From an uncultured Brachyspira sp. (lineage in GTDB: Bacteria; Spirochaetota; Brachyspiria; Brachyspirales; Brachyspiraceae), in contig NZ_CALXKQ010000003.1 in NCBI RefSeq assembly GCF_944388875.1, forward strand, positions 124,001 through 188,000: a DNA stretch of 64,000 nt, given 5' to 3'. The translations under genes were made by a program, and so were the position numbers. The notes under the pieces are model-generated. The model searched no databases. It was not told the DNA's origin and saw nothing but the letters and a program-made list of their open reading frames with translations. Shown here one piece after another: positions 9,269 through 18,461 of the stretch; the stretch's first letter is position 1, and the number at the start of each line of letters is the position of its first letter.

Positions 9269-10444
9269 ATGATTAATAATATCAGTATAATAAAAAATAA
9301 ATATACATTATCAGATATTAAAGAATTAGGTTTAAAAAAATCAGAAGAAAATTTAGATTTATTAATATCAATGTTTAATTCTTCTAATTATAATATAGAA
9401 TTAAAAAGAGAAATAGTATCTTCTATAGGTAGACAGAAGAACGATGAAAAAATTTTAAACTTTATAAAAAATAATGTATATTCCTGTAATATTATGGAAT
9501 TAGTATATCAGATGTATCGTACATGTTTATATAAACAAAAAAATAATTATAACTTTCATAAATTAGGAGATGATATTTATAATTATTTTGATAATGAAGT
9601 TTTAATAAAAATGAAAGAATATTATAAATATAAAAGTAAATCTTCATCATCTAATACAAATAGAATTAAAAAAATAACCAAACCTACTTTGTTGTGTGGA
9701 GATAATATAAATACTATAAAAAAAATTCCAGATGGTGAAGTACAACTCATATTTACATCCCCTCCATATTATAATGCTAGAGAATATTCAAATTATAAAT
9801 CATATAAAGAATATTTAAATAAAATGTTTTTAACATTAAAGGAGTGTAATAGAGTTTTAGAAGACGGAAGATTTATAATAATTAATATTTCTCCTGTTAT
9901 AACAAAAAGAGTTGGTAGAGAATTTGAAAGTATTAGATATCCTATACATTTTGATTTTCATAATTTGTTATTAAAATCAAATTTTTATTTTGTTGATGAA
10001 ATACAGTGGATAAAACCAGAAGTTACTGTAAAAAATAGAAATGGCGGTTATCAACAAACTAGAATGCCTTTATCTTATAAGCCAAATTGTATAAATGAAA
10101 GCATTATGGTATATCGCAAAAATTCTAATTTTTTATTGGATAAAAATATAAAAAAATATAGTAAATCATTAGCAAATGATAAAAATATTCCTATTGATAC
10201 ATCAAATTGTTGGTATATATCTCCAAAATCAAGTAAAGTACATCCTGCAGTTTTTCCAGAAGAATTATGTAGGAAAATTTTAACATATTATTCTTTTAAA
10301 TATGACACAGTATTAGATCCATTTGCTGGTATAGGTACTTTTGGTAAAGTTGCTTTAGAAATGGAAAGATTACCAATACTATGTGAAATAAATAAAAAAT
10401 ATTATGATATCATATTAGATGGAGGTTTTTACGATGAAATTTGA
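9269..10444 (+). CDS. Type II DNA methyltransferase (amino-methyltransferase, beta-type motif order)
   Basis: 391-aa site-specific DNA methyltransferase making N4-cytosine or N6-adenine. Motif IV TSPPYYNAREYS (about 166-177) comes before the SAM-binding motif I DPFAGIGT (about 350-357), the order of beta-class enzymes. SPPY favours N4-cytosine but does not prove it. The first 130 residues lack methyltransferase motifs. AAAGGGA precedes the ATG. The 3' end overlaps the downstream endonuclease by 11 bases. The partner looks CfrBI-like, so a CfrBI-type specificity is a guess. Codon use is more A/T-rich than valS next door, which suggests acquisition by transfer. Confidence 0.88.
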   Translation: MINNISIIKNKYTLSDIKELGLKKSEENLDLLISMFNSSNYNIELKREIVSSIGRQKNDEKILNFIKNNVYSCNIMELVYQMYRTCLYKQKNNYNFHKLGDDIYNYFDNEVLIKMKEYYKYKSKSSSSNTNRIKKITKPTLLCGDNINTIKKIPDGEVQLIFTSPPYYNAREYSNYKSYKEYLNKMFLTLKECNRVLEDGRFIIINISPVITKRVGREFESIRYPIHFDFHNLLLKSNFYFVDEIQWIKPEVTVKNRNGGYQQTRMPLSYKPNCINESIMVYRKNSNFLLDKNIKKYSKSLANDKNIPIDTSNCWYISPKSSKVHPAVFPEELCRKILTYYSFKYDTVLDPFAGIGTFGKVALEMERLPILCEINKKYYDIILDGGFYDEI

Positions 10445-11303
10445 AGATAAGATAATAAATGATACTGTAGAAAAACTTATTAATGGCGATGATTATCGTA
10501 GTGAAATAATAAATGCTATAAATGCCCATTTTTTTGATTTTTCTATAAAGTTTTTTAAAGATATAGTTGCAGCAAAATTAAACAGTAATTCAATTGATTT
10601 AGAATGGTATAAAAAATATTTTATAGTTAGAGATGATTTGAAAACTGAAGATATAGCTATTTACGCTGGTATGAATAAAAAAACTATAAACAATATACAT
10701 GGAAGTGCAACAAAAGAAATTGTATTAGATGTATCAAAATCAAATTTTGACTATCTTACATCTTTAATAGATGAATTAAGTATAGATGATAATGAGGCAT
10801 TATATGTACAGATAAAAATCACTTATAATAATGTATCTGTAGAACTATCATTAACTGAAAGTTTATTAGTAATAAATGCTTTAGCTACAAAAAAAATAGC
10901 TATACGTGGTGGTGCTTGGTCTTCAATTGGAAAAAAAGTAGAAAAACCCTTGATGTTAAAATTATGTGAGTTATGTGATGTTAAAAAGAGTAGTATTAAT
11001 TCCGAAGTTTTTAAAAAAGATAGTAATTTGGATTTTGATAGAGAAGTTGATTTTAAAATTTTGACAAAAAATAATAGATGGTTAAGATGTGAAGTAAAAC
11101 TAATGGGTAAAGGAAACCCAGAATCAGCTGATTCAATAATGGCTCGTGAATCTGATATTTTTGTTGCGGATACTTTAAGTGAGCAAAATAAAAAACAATT
11201 AAAGAGTGAAAATATAGAATATTTAGAATTAAAAAATCATTCTAAAAAAGATATAATAAATAAATTTAATGAAATATTAAAAAAATTAGATGTAAAAAAA
11301 TAA
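10434..11303 (+). CDS. Type II restriction endonuclease, CfrBI-like
   Basis: 290 aa. Cuts unmethylated DNA at the site protected by the overlapping methyltransferase. Conserved tracts RGGAWSSIGKKVEKPLM, FDREVDFKI and CEVKLMGKGNPESAD are seen; the Asp...Glu-Val-Lys arrangement fits a PD-(D/E)XK nuclease core. I recall these tracts from the CfrBI family, but no search was run. GGAGG at 10421-10425 supports ATG 10434; an upstream in-frame ATG at 10419 overlaps that site and is rejected. Translation is probably coupled to the methyltransferase, whose stop codon lies inside this gene. Confidence 0.7.
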   Translation: MKFEDKIINDTVEKLINGDDYRSEIINAINAHFFDFSIKFFKDIVAAKLNSNSIDLEWYKKYFIVRDDLKTEDIAIYAGMNKKTINNIHGSATKEIVLDVSKSNFDYLTSLIDELSIDDNEALYVQIKITYNNVSVELSLTESLLVINALATKKIAIRGGAWSSIGKKVEKPLMLKLCELCDVKKSSINSEVFKKDSNLDFDREVDFKILTKNNRWLRCEVKLMGKGNPESADSIMARESDIFVADTLSEQNKKQLKSENIEYLELKNHSKKDIINKFNEILKKLDVKK

Positions 11304-11329
11304 TATATAAAAATTGAGGAAAAAAGAAT

Positions 11330-13984
11330 ATGAAACACACTTTAGATGGAGCATACACTCCTAAAAATATTGAAGACAAATTATATAGTTTCTGGAAGGA
11401 AAACGGATTTTTTCATGCTGTTATGGATAAAAATAAAGAACCATATTCTATAGTCATACCTCCTCCAAATGTTACAGGCGTTCTTCACATGGGACATGGA
11501 CTTAATAATACGCTTCAGGATATACTTATAAGATTTCATAGAATGCTTGGCAAATGCACTTTATGGATGCCGGGTACTGATCATGCTGGTATTGCTACGC
11601 AGAATGTTGTTGAGAGAAGATTGAAAGCTGAAGGCAAAAATAAATACGATTTGGGAAGAGAGGCTTTTGTTAAAAAAACTTGGGAAGTAGCTAATGAACA
11701 TCACTCTATAATAGTAAAACAGTTGGAAAAAATAGGATGTTCATGTGATTGGGAGAGAGAAAGATTTACACTTGATGAAGGTTTAAGCAATGCTGTTAGA
11801 GAGGTATTTGTTGAGCTTTATAATCAGGGTTTAATATACAGAGGAAAATATCTTATCAATTATTGTCCTAGCTGCGGTACTGCTTTGGCTAATGATGAGG
11901 TAGAACATGAAGAGGTTGCTGGTGCTTTGTATCATGTTAAATACCAAATAGACGGCACTGATGATTATATTGAAATAGCTACTACAAGACCTGAAACTAT
12001 TTTAGCAGACGTTGCTATTGCCGTTCACCCAGATGATGAAAGATATGCCAATCTTACAGAAGAGAATGTTTTAATACTTCCTATAGTAGGCAGAAAATTA
12101 AGACTTGTAAAAGATACTTATGTTGACAAAGATTTTGGTACTGGAGCTTTGAAAATTACACCAGCACACGACCCTAATGACTTTGCTATAGCTCAAAGAC
12201 ATAATTTAGAGATTATTAATATATTAAATCCAGACGGAACATTCAATGAAAATACCCCTTCTAATTATCAGGGCAAAACAGTAAAAGAGGCAAGAGCTTT
12301 AATTATACAGGAACTTGAAAAATTAGGTGCTTTCGTTGGAAAGGATAATATAAAGCACCAAGTAGGACACTGCTACAGATGTCATAATGTTGTAGAGCCT
12401 TATTACAGCGATCAGTGGTTTGTAAAAATGAAGCCTTTAGCAGAAAAAGCATACAAGGCAGTTAATGACGGCAATACAAAGATTTACCCAGAAAGATGGA
12501 TTAATACTTATAATCACTGGATGACAGATATTAGAGATTGGTGTATAAGCAGACAATTATGGTGGGGACATAGGATTCCAGTATGGTACTGTGATGACTG
12601 CGGAGAGATGATGGTGTCAAAAACTGATATTACAGAATGTACTAAGTGTAAATCTAAAAATATTCATCAGGATGAAGATGTGCTTGATACTTGGTTTTCT
12701 TCTTGGCTATGGCCTTTTTCTACTTTCGGTTGGCCTGAAGTTAATGAAGATTTAAAATATTTCTACCCTACTACTGCACTCGTTACTGGATATGATATAT
12801 TATTCTTCTGGGTTGCTAGAATGATTATGGCAGGAACTCATTTTATGAATGATGTACCTTTTAAAGATGTTTATCTTAACGGACTTATAAGAGATAAAAT
12901 CGGAAGGAAAATGTCTAAAAGTTTAGGCAACGGCATTGACCCTATAGAAATAATAGAAGAGCATGGAGCTGATGCATTTAGATTTACTTTATCATTTATA
13001 ACTTCATTAGGAGGTCAGGATATTTGGCTTGACAGAGAGCTTTTCAAAATGGGAGGAAAGTTCGCTAACAAAATATACAACAGTGCTAAATATATTTTCG
13101 GCAACATTGAAGATAATGCTAATATAAAAGATTTAGATAATTACTCTCTTGAAAATAAAGATAAATGGATATTATCAAGACTTCAGAAGGCTATTGATGA
13201 TACTGCTAAAAAATTAAAAGAGTACAGATTTGATGAGGCTTCTCAGACTATTTATAAATTCTATTGGAATGAGTTCTGCGATTGGTATATAGAGATAAGC
13301 AAATTCGATTTGAAAGACGAAAGTAAAAAAGAAAAAACTATTGCTGTATTATTGTATGTGCTTGAAGAGTCAATGGCTATGATTCATCCATTTATGCCTT
13401 TTATCACAGAAGAGATTTATTCTAATCTGCCAAAACATAATATTGATTCAAAAGCATTGATGATTAGAGAGTATCCTAAAGCTAATAATAAATATATATT
13501 TGAAGATATAGAAAAAGACTTTAACTTAATTCAGGATATAGTATCTGGAATAAGAAACTCACGTTCATCATTTAATTTGCCTCCTAATAAAAAACTTGAT
13601 GTTACAATACGTTATACTTCAGACTATTTCAAAAATACTGCAGAAAGCTATAAAGATATTATATCATCGCTTTCACTTACTGAAGCATTAAATATAGTTT
13701 CATCAAAAGATACGCAAAGAAATAAAGGATCATTCGTTAAAGTATTTGAAGGCGGAGAGATAAATGTTAATCTTGTTGGCATAATAGATTTAGAAGCTGA
13801 GAAAAAAAGATTAGAAAAAGAAGCATCAGTATACAAAAAAGATTTGGAAGCAGTAAATAAAAAACTTTCTAATGAAAACTTTATGAAGAAAGCTAAACAG
13901 GAAGCTATTGACACAGAAAACAGAAAGAAAAAAGAGTTTGAAGATAAATTAAAAGGTATAGAGGAGGTTTTATCTTCTTTATAA
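11330..13984 (+). CDS. valS: Valyl-tRNA synthetase
   Basis: Class I aminoacyl-tRNA synthetase, 884 aa, charging tRNA-Val in the cytoplasm. The HIGH-type motif is seen as PPPNVTGVLHMGHG at about 44-57 and the KMSKS loop as KMSKSLGN at about 527-534. The tRNA-binding region contains DWCISRQLWWGHRIPVWYC, typical of ValRS, and two zinc-like Cys pairs (CPSCG; CDDCG with CTKC). The C-terminal 70 residues are a Lys/Glu-rich coiled coil, the ValRS arm. GAGGAAAA precedes the ATG. It starts 27 bases after the endonuclease, so the R-M cassette lies directly upstream of an essential gene. Confidence 0.97.
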   Translation: MKHTLDGAYTPKNIEDKLYSFWKENGFFHAVMDKNKEPYSIVIPPPNVTGVLHMGHGLNNTLQDILIRFHRMLGKCTLWMPGTDHAGIATQNVVERRLKAEGKNKYDLGREAFVKKTWEVANEHHSIIVKQLEKIGCSCDWERERFTLDEGLSNAVREVFVELYNQGLIYRGKYLINYCPSCGTALANDEVEHEEVAGALYHVKYQIDGTDDYIEIATTRPETILADVAIAVHPDDERYANLTEENVLILPIVGRKLRLVKDTYVDKDFGTGALKITPAHDPNDFAIAQRHNLEIINILNPDGTFNENTPSNYQGKTVKEARALIIQELEKLGAFVGKDNIKHQVGHCYRCHNVVEPYYSDQWFVKMKPLAEKAYKAVNDGNTKIYPERWINTYNHWMTDIRDWCISRQLWWGHRIPVWYCDDCGEMMVSKTDITECTKCKSKNIHQDEDVLDTWFSSWLWPFSTFGWPEVNEDLKYFYPTTALVTGYDILFFWVARMIMAGTHFMNDVPFKDVYLNGLIRDKIGRKMSKSLGNGIDPIEIIEEHGADAFRFTLSFITSLGGQDIWLDRELFKMGGKFANKIYNSAKYIFGNIEDNANIKDLDNYSLENKDKWILSRLQKAIDDTAKKLKEYRFDEASQTIYKFYWNEFCDWYIEISKFDLKDESKKEKTIAVLLYVLEESMAMIHPFMPFITEEIYSNLPKHNIDSKALMIREYPKANNKYIFEDIEKDFNLIQDIVSGIRNSRSSFNLPPNKKLDVTIRYTSDYFKNTAESYKDIISSLSLTEALNIVSSKDTQRNKGSFVKVFEGGEINVNLVGIIDLEAEKKRLEKEASVYKKDLEAVNKKLSNENFMKKAKQEAIDTENRKKKEFEDKLKGIEEVLSSL

Positions 13985-14026
13985 TTTTTATAATGCTTAA
14001 ATAATATTTTTAATAAAAGTAAAATT

Positions 14027-14066
14027 AAAAACTTGGCTTATGTTTATAGGTCAAGTTTTTTATTTT
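14027..14066 (+). terminator. Rho-independent terminator of valS
   Basis: Stem AAAAACTTG/CAAGTTTTT around a 16-base loop, followed by TATTTTA, 43 bases after the valS stop. Confidence 0.75.
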
Positions 14067-14079
14067 AAATAATTAAAAG

Positions 14080-14107
14080 TTGACATTAAATATATTATGT
14101 GTATAAT
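14080..14107 (+). promoter_or_regulatory. Sigma-70-type promoter of hicAB
   Basis: TTGACA, 16-base spacer, TATAAT, both hexamers perfect, 69 bases before the hicA start. Toxin-antitoxin promoters of this kind are usually autorepressed by the complex. Confidence 0.75.
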
Positions 14108-14176
14108 TATGTGTATTATATAGATTTGATTAGTGGGAGTATTATATGTTTGAAAAATTTTTATTAAGAGGTTTTT

Positions 14177-14374
14177 ATGAAGGCTTCAGAAGTTATAAAA
14201 TTATTAAAACAGGATGGTTGGTTTGAAGTTGCTCAAAATGGAAGTCATAAACAATTTAAGCATAAAGATAAAAAAGGAAGAGTAACAGTTCCATGCCATA
14301 ATAATGTAGATTTGGGAATATTTATCTTAAAAAGTATAGAAAAACAAGCTGGTATAAAACTTCTAAAAAAATAA
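14177..14374 (+). CDS. hicA: HicA-type mRNA interferase toxin
   Basis: 65-aa double-stranded RNA-binding-like toxin. HicA toxins cleave mRNA and stop growth when not bound by HicB. The family pattern is complete: KASEVIKLLKQDGW, then GSHKQFKHKDKKG with the catalytic His, then the VPCHNNVDLG turn and GIKLLKK end. AGAGG stands seven bases before the ATG. Located 31 bases upstream of hicB, in the toxin-first order typical of hicAB, behind a perfect promoter. The length is normal and no inactivating change is visible. Confidence 0.9.
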   Translation: MKASEVIKLLKQDGWFEVAQNGSHKQFKHKDKKGRVTVPCHNNVDLGIFILKSIEKQAGIKLLKK

Positions 14375-14405
14375 ATTTTTATATTTTAGGTTAGGGTTAA
14401 AAGTT

Positions 14406-14807
14406 ATGAAAAAAAGTTTGGAAACATTCGTAGTAAATATATACAAAGTTAAGTCTGGATATAATGCTGTATTTTATGATTTTGATGGATGTGTAAGTTC
14501 TGGAAAAACTTTAGAGGAAACTACTCATAATGCAAAAATAGCACTTCAAATGCATATTGACGGTATGCTTGAAGATGGAGAGAAACTTCCTAAAGCTTCA
14601 AGTTTAGATAAAATAATAAAAGAAACAGGAGATACTAAACCAGATATAAGAATGCTTATTGAAGTTAAAGTATCAAGAGAGAAAAAGAGGAGAATTGATA
14701 TAACATTAGATGAGAACTTAATTAATATGATAGATAGTATTTCAAGTAATAGAAGTGAGTTTATAAATTTGGCTGCTAAAGATTATATACAAAATCATTA
14801 TAGGTAA
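14406..14807 (+). CDS. hicB: HicB-type antitoxin with C-terminal ribbon-helix-helix
   Basis: 133-aa antitoxin that neutralises HicA and represses the operon. The N-terminal part has the degenerate RNase-H-like HicB fold (YNAVFYDFDGCVSSGKTLEE at about 21-40, then DGMLEDGEKLPKAS). The C-terminal part, from about residue 98, is a ribbon-helix-helix DNA-binding arm (RRIDITLDENLINMID, SNRSEFINLAAKDYI). GGTTAGGG stands before the ATG. Co-transcribed with hicA. The two-domain layout is the longer HicB class that binds the operator itself. Confidence 0.9.
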   Translation: MKKSLETFVVNIYKVKSGYNAVFYDFDGCVSSGKTLEETTHNAKIALQMHIDGMLEDGEKLPKASSLDKIIKETGDTKPDIRMLIEVKVSREKKRRIDITLDENLINMIDSISSNRSEFINLAAKDYIQNHYR

Positions 14808-14881
14808 TATATTAAATAGTATAGTATTATTTAAAAATATTTTATTTATAAATATGTATGAATATAATTAAATAAATCTAC

Positions 14882-15202
14882 TCATTTAGTATTATTTATT
14901 TTTTTAGTATTATTATTTTTTTTACTGTCTTCATTTAATAACTCTCTTTTATGACCTAATCCTAATTTTAATTCCAAATATCCTCCTTTTAAAAATTTTA
15001 TATTTTCTTCATTGTAAAAATTATCATCACTGTTTATATCTAATGGCTTATTCTTTTCTATTTTAAACGGAATTGACTGAGTATTTATAGAGGTTCTCAA
15101 AAATATATTAATAGCCGTATTAAAATCTAATCCTAAATCATTAAAAAGTTTATCAGCTTCATTTTTTAATTTATCATCAATTTTAATAGTTACTTCTGAC
15201 AT
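14882..15202 (-). CDS. RelB/DinJ-type antitoxin, orphan
   Basis: 106-aa protein with an N-terminal ribbon-helix-helix of the RelB/DinJ type (VTIKIDDKLKNEADKLF, then FNTAINIFLRTSINTQSIPF). No RelE/YafQ-type toxin gene lies on either side: it is followed by hicB on the opposite strand and preceded by a surface-protein gene. The last 13 residues, KKNNNTKKINNTK, come from a short duplicated AAATAATACTA tract, suggesting that the original 3' end has slipped. ATG 15202 was chosen because GGAG lies seven bases before it; the ATG at 15214 overlaps that site. Confidence 0.7.
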   Translation of the reverse strand: MSEVTIKIDDKLKNEADKLFNDLGLDFNTAINIFLRTSINTQSIPFKIEKNKPLDINSDDNFYNEENIKFLKGGYLELKLGLGHKRELLNEDSKKNNNTKKINNTK

Positions 15203-15388
15203 TTTACACTCCATTATTATTTAATGAAATTATATCTGTAAAAATATTAAAATACAATAGCACATAATTTTTTAATTATATAATTAGAAACCTTATTTAT
15301 TCCATGCTATATATCTGTTTACTTTATTTTCATATTATGTTATAATCAGCCCTTCAAAAATAAAAACATCAAAGGAAAACATAAAAAA

Positions 15389-16426
15389 ATGAAAACTTTA
15401 TTAACAGCAATCTTATGTTTTGCCGTATCGTCGGAATTGGTATTTGGTATGTACGGATACAATAATGATTGGATGGACTTTCTCACGGACAGCAGTCATC
15501 TTAGAGCAAGAACGGATCAATTAGGTTTTGTATTAGGCAACGGAATAGTTAAAGGCACTTTGGGGTTTAAGGCTGATACTGGTTCTTTCGGCAGTATAAT
15601 GAGTTATGTTAATAATGGAAAATCATCATTAGATGCAACTGTTTCTCTAGGTTTGGCATATACTTCTGACATTATAAGTGCGGGGCTTGGATATAATTAT
15701 ACTTATATAGATTCTCAATTAGATGTTCATACTCCTGTTTTAATGATTAATGCTATGAATAATAATTTAAGAATATGCATACCTTTTCAAATAGCATATT
15801 CTAAAGATAACTCTCATTATTCAGGATTCAGCACGGATACTGAAATCAGATATTATACAGGACTAGATTCTATTAATGCCGTAAGACTTTATATCAATTA
15901 TGGTAAAAATAATTATAATTCTAATAGTGCATCTTCTTTCGGATTGGAATTAAGATTTTATTTTCTTCCTACAACTATTAACTCTGTTTGGGTTAATCCT
16001 TTTATAAAAGTGCTGTACTATTCATCATTGGATGCAGAGGGTAAAGATATTATCAATGAAAGTACAGATACTTTAGTAAATATAAAGTCATATAATAGAA
16101 TATCATATACCTCTCATAATGCTAATGAAATATATCAATCTAATCCTTATATTGTAAGAATAACTCCTGCCCTATCATTGTATGCTGATTCAGAATTTGC
16201 CACGTTATACTTTGAACCTAGTATTGGTTATAAAATAATATATGACGGAAGAAGATCAAATAATCTTAAGCATACTCTTACTTGGGGAGCTTACTCAGAA
16301 GTTAGAATACATCCTGTAAAAGATTTGGAATGGTATTTTGAAATGGGTATAAATAGTTCAGACAATTCAATACCTGTTAATTTTAGATCGGCAACTGGTA
16401 TAAATTGGTATCTGCCTCAAGTATAG
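15389..16426 (+). CDS. Brachyspira variable-surface-protein (Vsp)-like outer membrane protein
   Basis: 345 aa with a cleavable signal peptide (cut probably after LVFG at about 20). The mature start MYGYNNDWMDFLTD and the following RARTDQLGFVLGN, KGTLGFKAD tracts resemble the Vsp family of 39-kDa surface proteins of Brachyspira as I recall it. The rest alternates short amphipathic strands separated by turns, as expected of a beta-barrel, with no cysteine in the mature part. It is a single gene, convergent with the MATE exporter, and ends before a strong shared hairpin. Role: abundant surface antigen or porin-like protein; the exact function is unknown. Confidence 0.72.
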   Translation: MKTLLTAILCFAVSSELVFGMYGYNNDWMDFLTDSSHLRARTDQLGFVLGNGIVKGTLGFKADTGSFGSIMSYVNNGKSSLDATVSLGLAYTSDIISAGLGYNYTYIDSQLDVHTPVLMINAMNNNLRICIPFQIAYSKDNSHYSGFSTDTEIRYYTGLDSINAVRLYINYGKNNYNSNSASSFGLELRFYFLPTTINSVWVNPFIKVLYYSSLDAEGKDIINESTDTLVNIKSYNRISYTSHNANEIYQSNPYIVRITPALSLYADSEFATLYFEPSIGYKIIYDGRRSNNLKHTLTWGAYSEVRIHPVKDLEWYFEMGINSSDNSIPVNFRSATGINWYLPQV

Positions 16427-16451
16427 ATTATAAAGATTTAATTGTTTTATA

Positions 16452-16499
16452 GGCTTTGTATATTTAATTTTATATTTTATACGCAATATATACAAAGCC
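16452..16499. terminator. Bidirectional terminator between Vsp-like gene and MATE exporter
   Basis: Perfect 12-bp stem GGCTTTGTATAT/ATATACAAAGCC with a 24-base loop, placed between the two convergent stop codons at 16426 and 16516. Confidence 0.6.
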
Positions 16500-16515
16500 G
16501 ATTAAAACTGATATT

Positions 16516-17859
16516 TCAATCTTTAATTAAAATATCAGCACTTCTATTTTTGTATAAGGCTATTGATACTATTAAAGTTATAATCTCGCTTATAGGTAGA
16601 ATTAATACTAATCCAATAAAGCCTAATATATTCGGAAGAGTTAATACCAAAGAAATAGGCAGAATCATACTTCTTAATGCCGAAACTAATGCTGAAGCTC
16701 CAGCCTTTTGAACCGATGTATAATAAGCACTCATTATTATATTGATGCCTACTCCTATAAATGTAGGTATTGAAGTGCGTACAAAAAATAAAGCATCCTC
16801 AAATGTTTGATTATCAACATCTTTTAAAAGCATATTTACAAGCAAGCTAGGATTAATTAAAACTATAACGGAAGCAAGAACCGATATGAAAGAAATTAAA
16901 AAGATAGATATTCTTAAAAAATATTTCATTCTATTTTTATTTTTAGCACCATAAGAAACACTAACCAAAGGCTCCAATGCCTCCCCTACAGAATATGCAA
17001 GCATTATAAAAAACATTACAGCATAATTGGCAACAGAATAAGCTAATATTCCCCTGTTTCCAGAAATTTTGTATGCTGTTATATTAAAAAGCCAAGGTAT
17101 AAGCCCAGAAGAAACGTTGCTCAAAAACTCAGAAAAGCCGTTAAATGCAGCCTTAATTATATATACCCATCCTCCATAAACTTTTATAAGCCTTAATCTG
17201 CAGTTAGGTTTTAAGAAATATAATAACCCCATTATAAATGCCGTTATCTGTGATATAGCAGTAGCCCAAGCAGCACCAGATATGCCTAAATGAAATACTA
17301 TAATAAAAAGAGGATCTAATATAATATTCACTATAGAAGATATTATAAACATGGATGAGGCAAATTTAGGAGATCCGTTAAGCCTTACAAATTGACTTAA
17401 TACATAAGCCATACCCCAAAAGAACGTAGCAAGCAAAACGCCTTCTACATAATCTAATGATAAATTATAAACTTCTCCATGTGCTCCGAAAATGGGAAGA
17501 AGAGTTTCTCTGAATATATATACTATTATGAGAGGAAAACTTGCTATTGTGAGAACTACAATTAAAGTCTGCGTGAATATTAAATTAGCTCTTCTTATAT
17601 TATTTTCACCTATACATTTTCCAGCAAGAGCAACGGAGCCTATTGTAAGCATTACATATATCCCAAATGATAATGCCGTTATAGGCCAAACTATATTAAT
17701 AGCAGTAAAAGCCTCTGGGGATATAAAATGTGCTACAAAAAAACCGTCTACAAATACCGCAGCACTTCCTGCTATCATGCCTAATATGCTTGGCACAGCA
17801 AATTTTGAAAATAAAGATATGCTGGTATTTTCTATTAAAGTTTTATTATTAAGCTCCAT
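16516..17859 (-). CDS. MATE-family multidrug efflux transporter
   Basis: 447-aa inner-membrane exporter with about 12 hydrophobic segments, using a Na+ or H+ gradient to expel organic cations or drugs. The N-terminal AVPSILGMIAGSAAVFVDGFFVAHF is the typical MATE start, and the second half repeats the pattern (YGAKNKNRMKYFLRIS). ATG 17859 was chosen because AAGGA lies eight bases upstream; an in-frame ATG at 17898 gives a charged extension not seen in the family. A promoter and a 22-codon ORF lie upstream on the same strand, suggesting leader control. The substrate is not predictable. Confidence 0.9.
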   Translation of the reverse strand: MELNNKTLIENTSISLFSKFAVPSILGMIAGSAAVFVDGFFVAHFISPEAFTAINIVWPITALSFGIYVMLTIGSVALAGKCIGENNIRRANLIFTQTLIVVLTIASFPLIIVYIFRETLLPIFGAHGEVYNLSLDYVEGVLLATFFWGMAYVLSQFVRLNGSPKFASSMFIISSIVNIILDPLFIIVFHLGISGAAWATAISQITAFIMGLLYFLKPNCRLRLIKVYGGWVYIIKAAFNGFSEFLSNVSSGLIPWLFNITAYKISGNRGILAYSVANYAVMFFIMLAYSVGEALEPLVSVSYGAKNKNRMKYFLRISIFLISFISVLASVIVLINPSLLVNMLLKDVDNQTFEDALFFVRTSIPTFIGVGINIIMSAYYTSVQKAGASALVSALRSMILPISLVLTLPNILGFIGLVLILPISEIITLIVSIALYKNRSADILIKD

Positions 17860-17916
17860 TTTTTTATTCCTTAAAGATGAAAGCAGAAAATCATACACAG
17901 AATAATAAATTAATTA

Positions 17917-17985
17917 TTAGTAATGCCTTAATGGAAATGAAGAAGATATAAAAATATCTATTAATAATTTTAAGCATAAAGACAT
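17917..17985 (-). CDS. 22-codon leader ORF upstream of the MATE gene
   Basis: ATG with a perfect AAGGAGG seven bases upstream encodes a 22-aa peptide beginning MSLCLKLLIDIF and ending PLRHY, stop at 17917. It lies between a strong promoter (18024-18052) and the MATE start 58 bases further on. It may be a leader peptide whose translation controls the exporter, as in drug-inducible resistance genes, or a small membrane peptide. No homologue is recognised. Confidence 0.55.
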   Translation of the reverse strand: MSLCLKLLIDIFISSSFPLRHY

Positions 17986-18023
17986 TTTAATACCTCCTTT
18001 TAATTTTATTGGATATAAAAATC

Positions 18024-18052
18024 AGTATAGTAATTTTATACATTTATGTCAA
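18024..18052 (-). promoter_or_regulatory. Promoter for the leader ORF and MATE gene
   Basis: On the minus strand: TTGACA, 17-base spacer, TATACT. The predicted start of transcription is about 30 bases before the leader ORF. A divergent gene begins at 18114 on the plus strand. Confidence 0.7.
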
Positions 18053-18113
18053 GACAGTATTTAAAATATTTTCAAGTATATTATAATATTATAAATATAT
18101 ACGGAGTTATTAA

Positions 18114-18461
18114 ATGAATTTCAAAAAAGTAAAAATAGAAATATATATACCAAAAGAATATACTCATAAGCTAAGAGAGGCATTAAATAATATAGGAGCA
18201 TTAGGAGTTGGAAATTATGATAATGTAATGACAGTTACAAAAATCACAGGATATTGGCGTCCACTTGAAGGAGCTAATCCTTTTGACGGAAAAATTAATG
18301 AGATATCTGAAGCAGATGAAGATATGGTGGGATTTTCAACTGATGCTAAAAATATACAAAACATTATAAAAGTTATAAAAGAAGTTCATCCCTATGAAGA
18401 GCCTGTTATAAATATTATACCTTTATTAAATGACAACTTTGATATTAATTTAGATTATTGA
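18114..18461 (+). CDS. Stand-alone YqfO/NIF3-insert-like (PII/CutA-fold) protein
   Basis: 115 aa matching the extra domain found inserted in some NIF3/YqfO proteins. Visible marks are GALGVGNYDNVM, YWRPLEGANPF and the C-terminal HPYEEPVINI. The small alpha-beta fold is of the PII/CutA type and forms trimers in relatives; the molecular role is unsettled. Its own start has GGAG upstream. It stands alone and overlaps by 12 bases the 3' end of the membrane-protein gene on the other strand. Confidence 0.72.
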   Translation: MNFKKVKIEIYIPKEYTHKLREALNNIGALGVGNYDNVMTVTKITGYWRPLEGANPFDGKINEISEADEDMVGFSTDAKNIQNIIKVIKEVHPYEEPVINIIPLLNDNFDINLDY

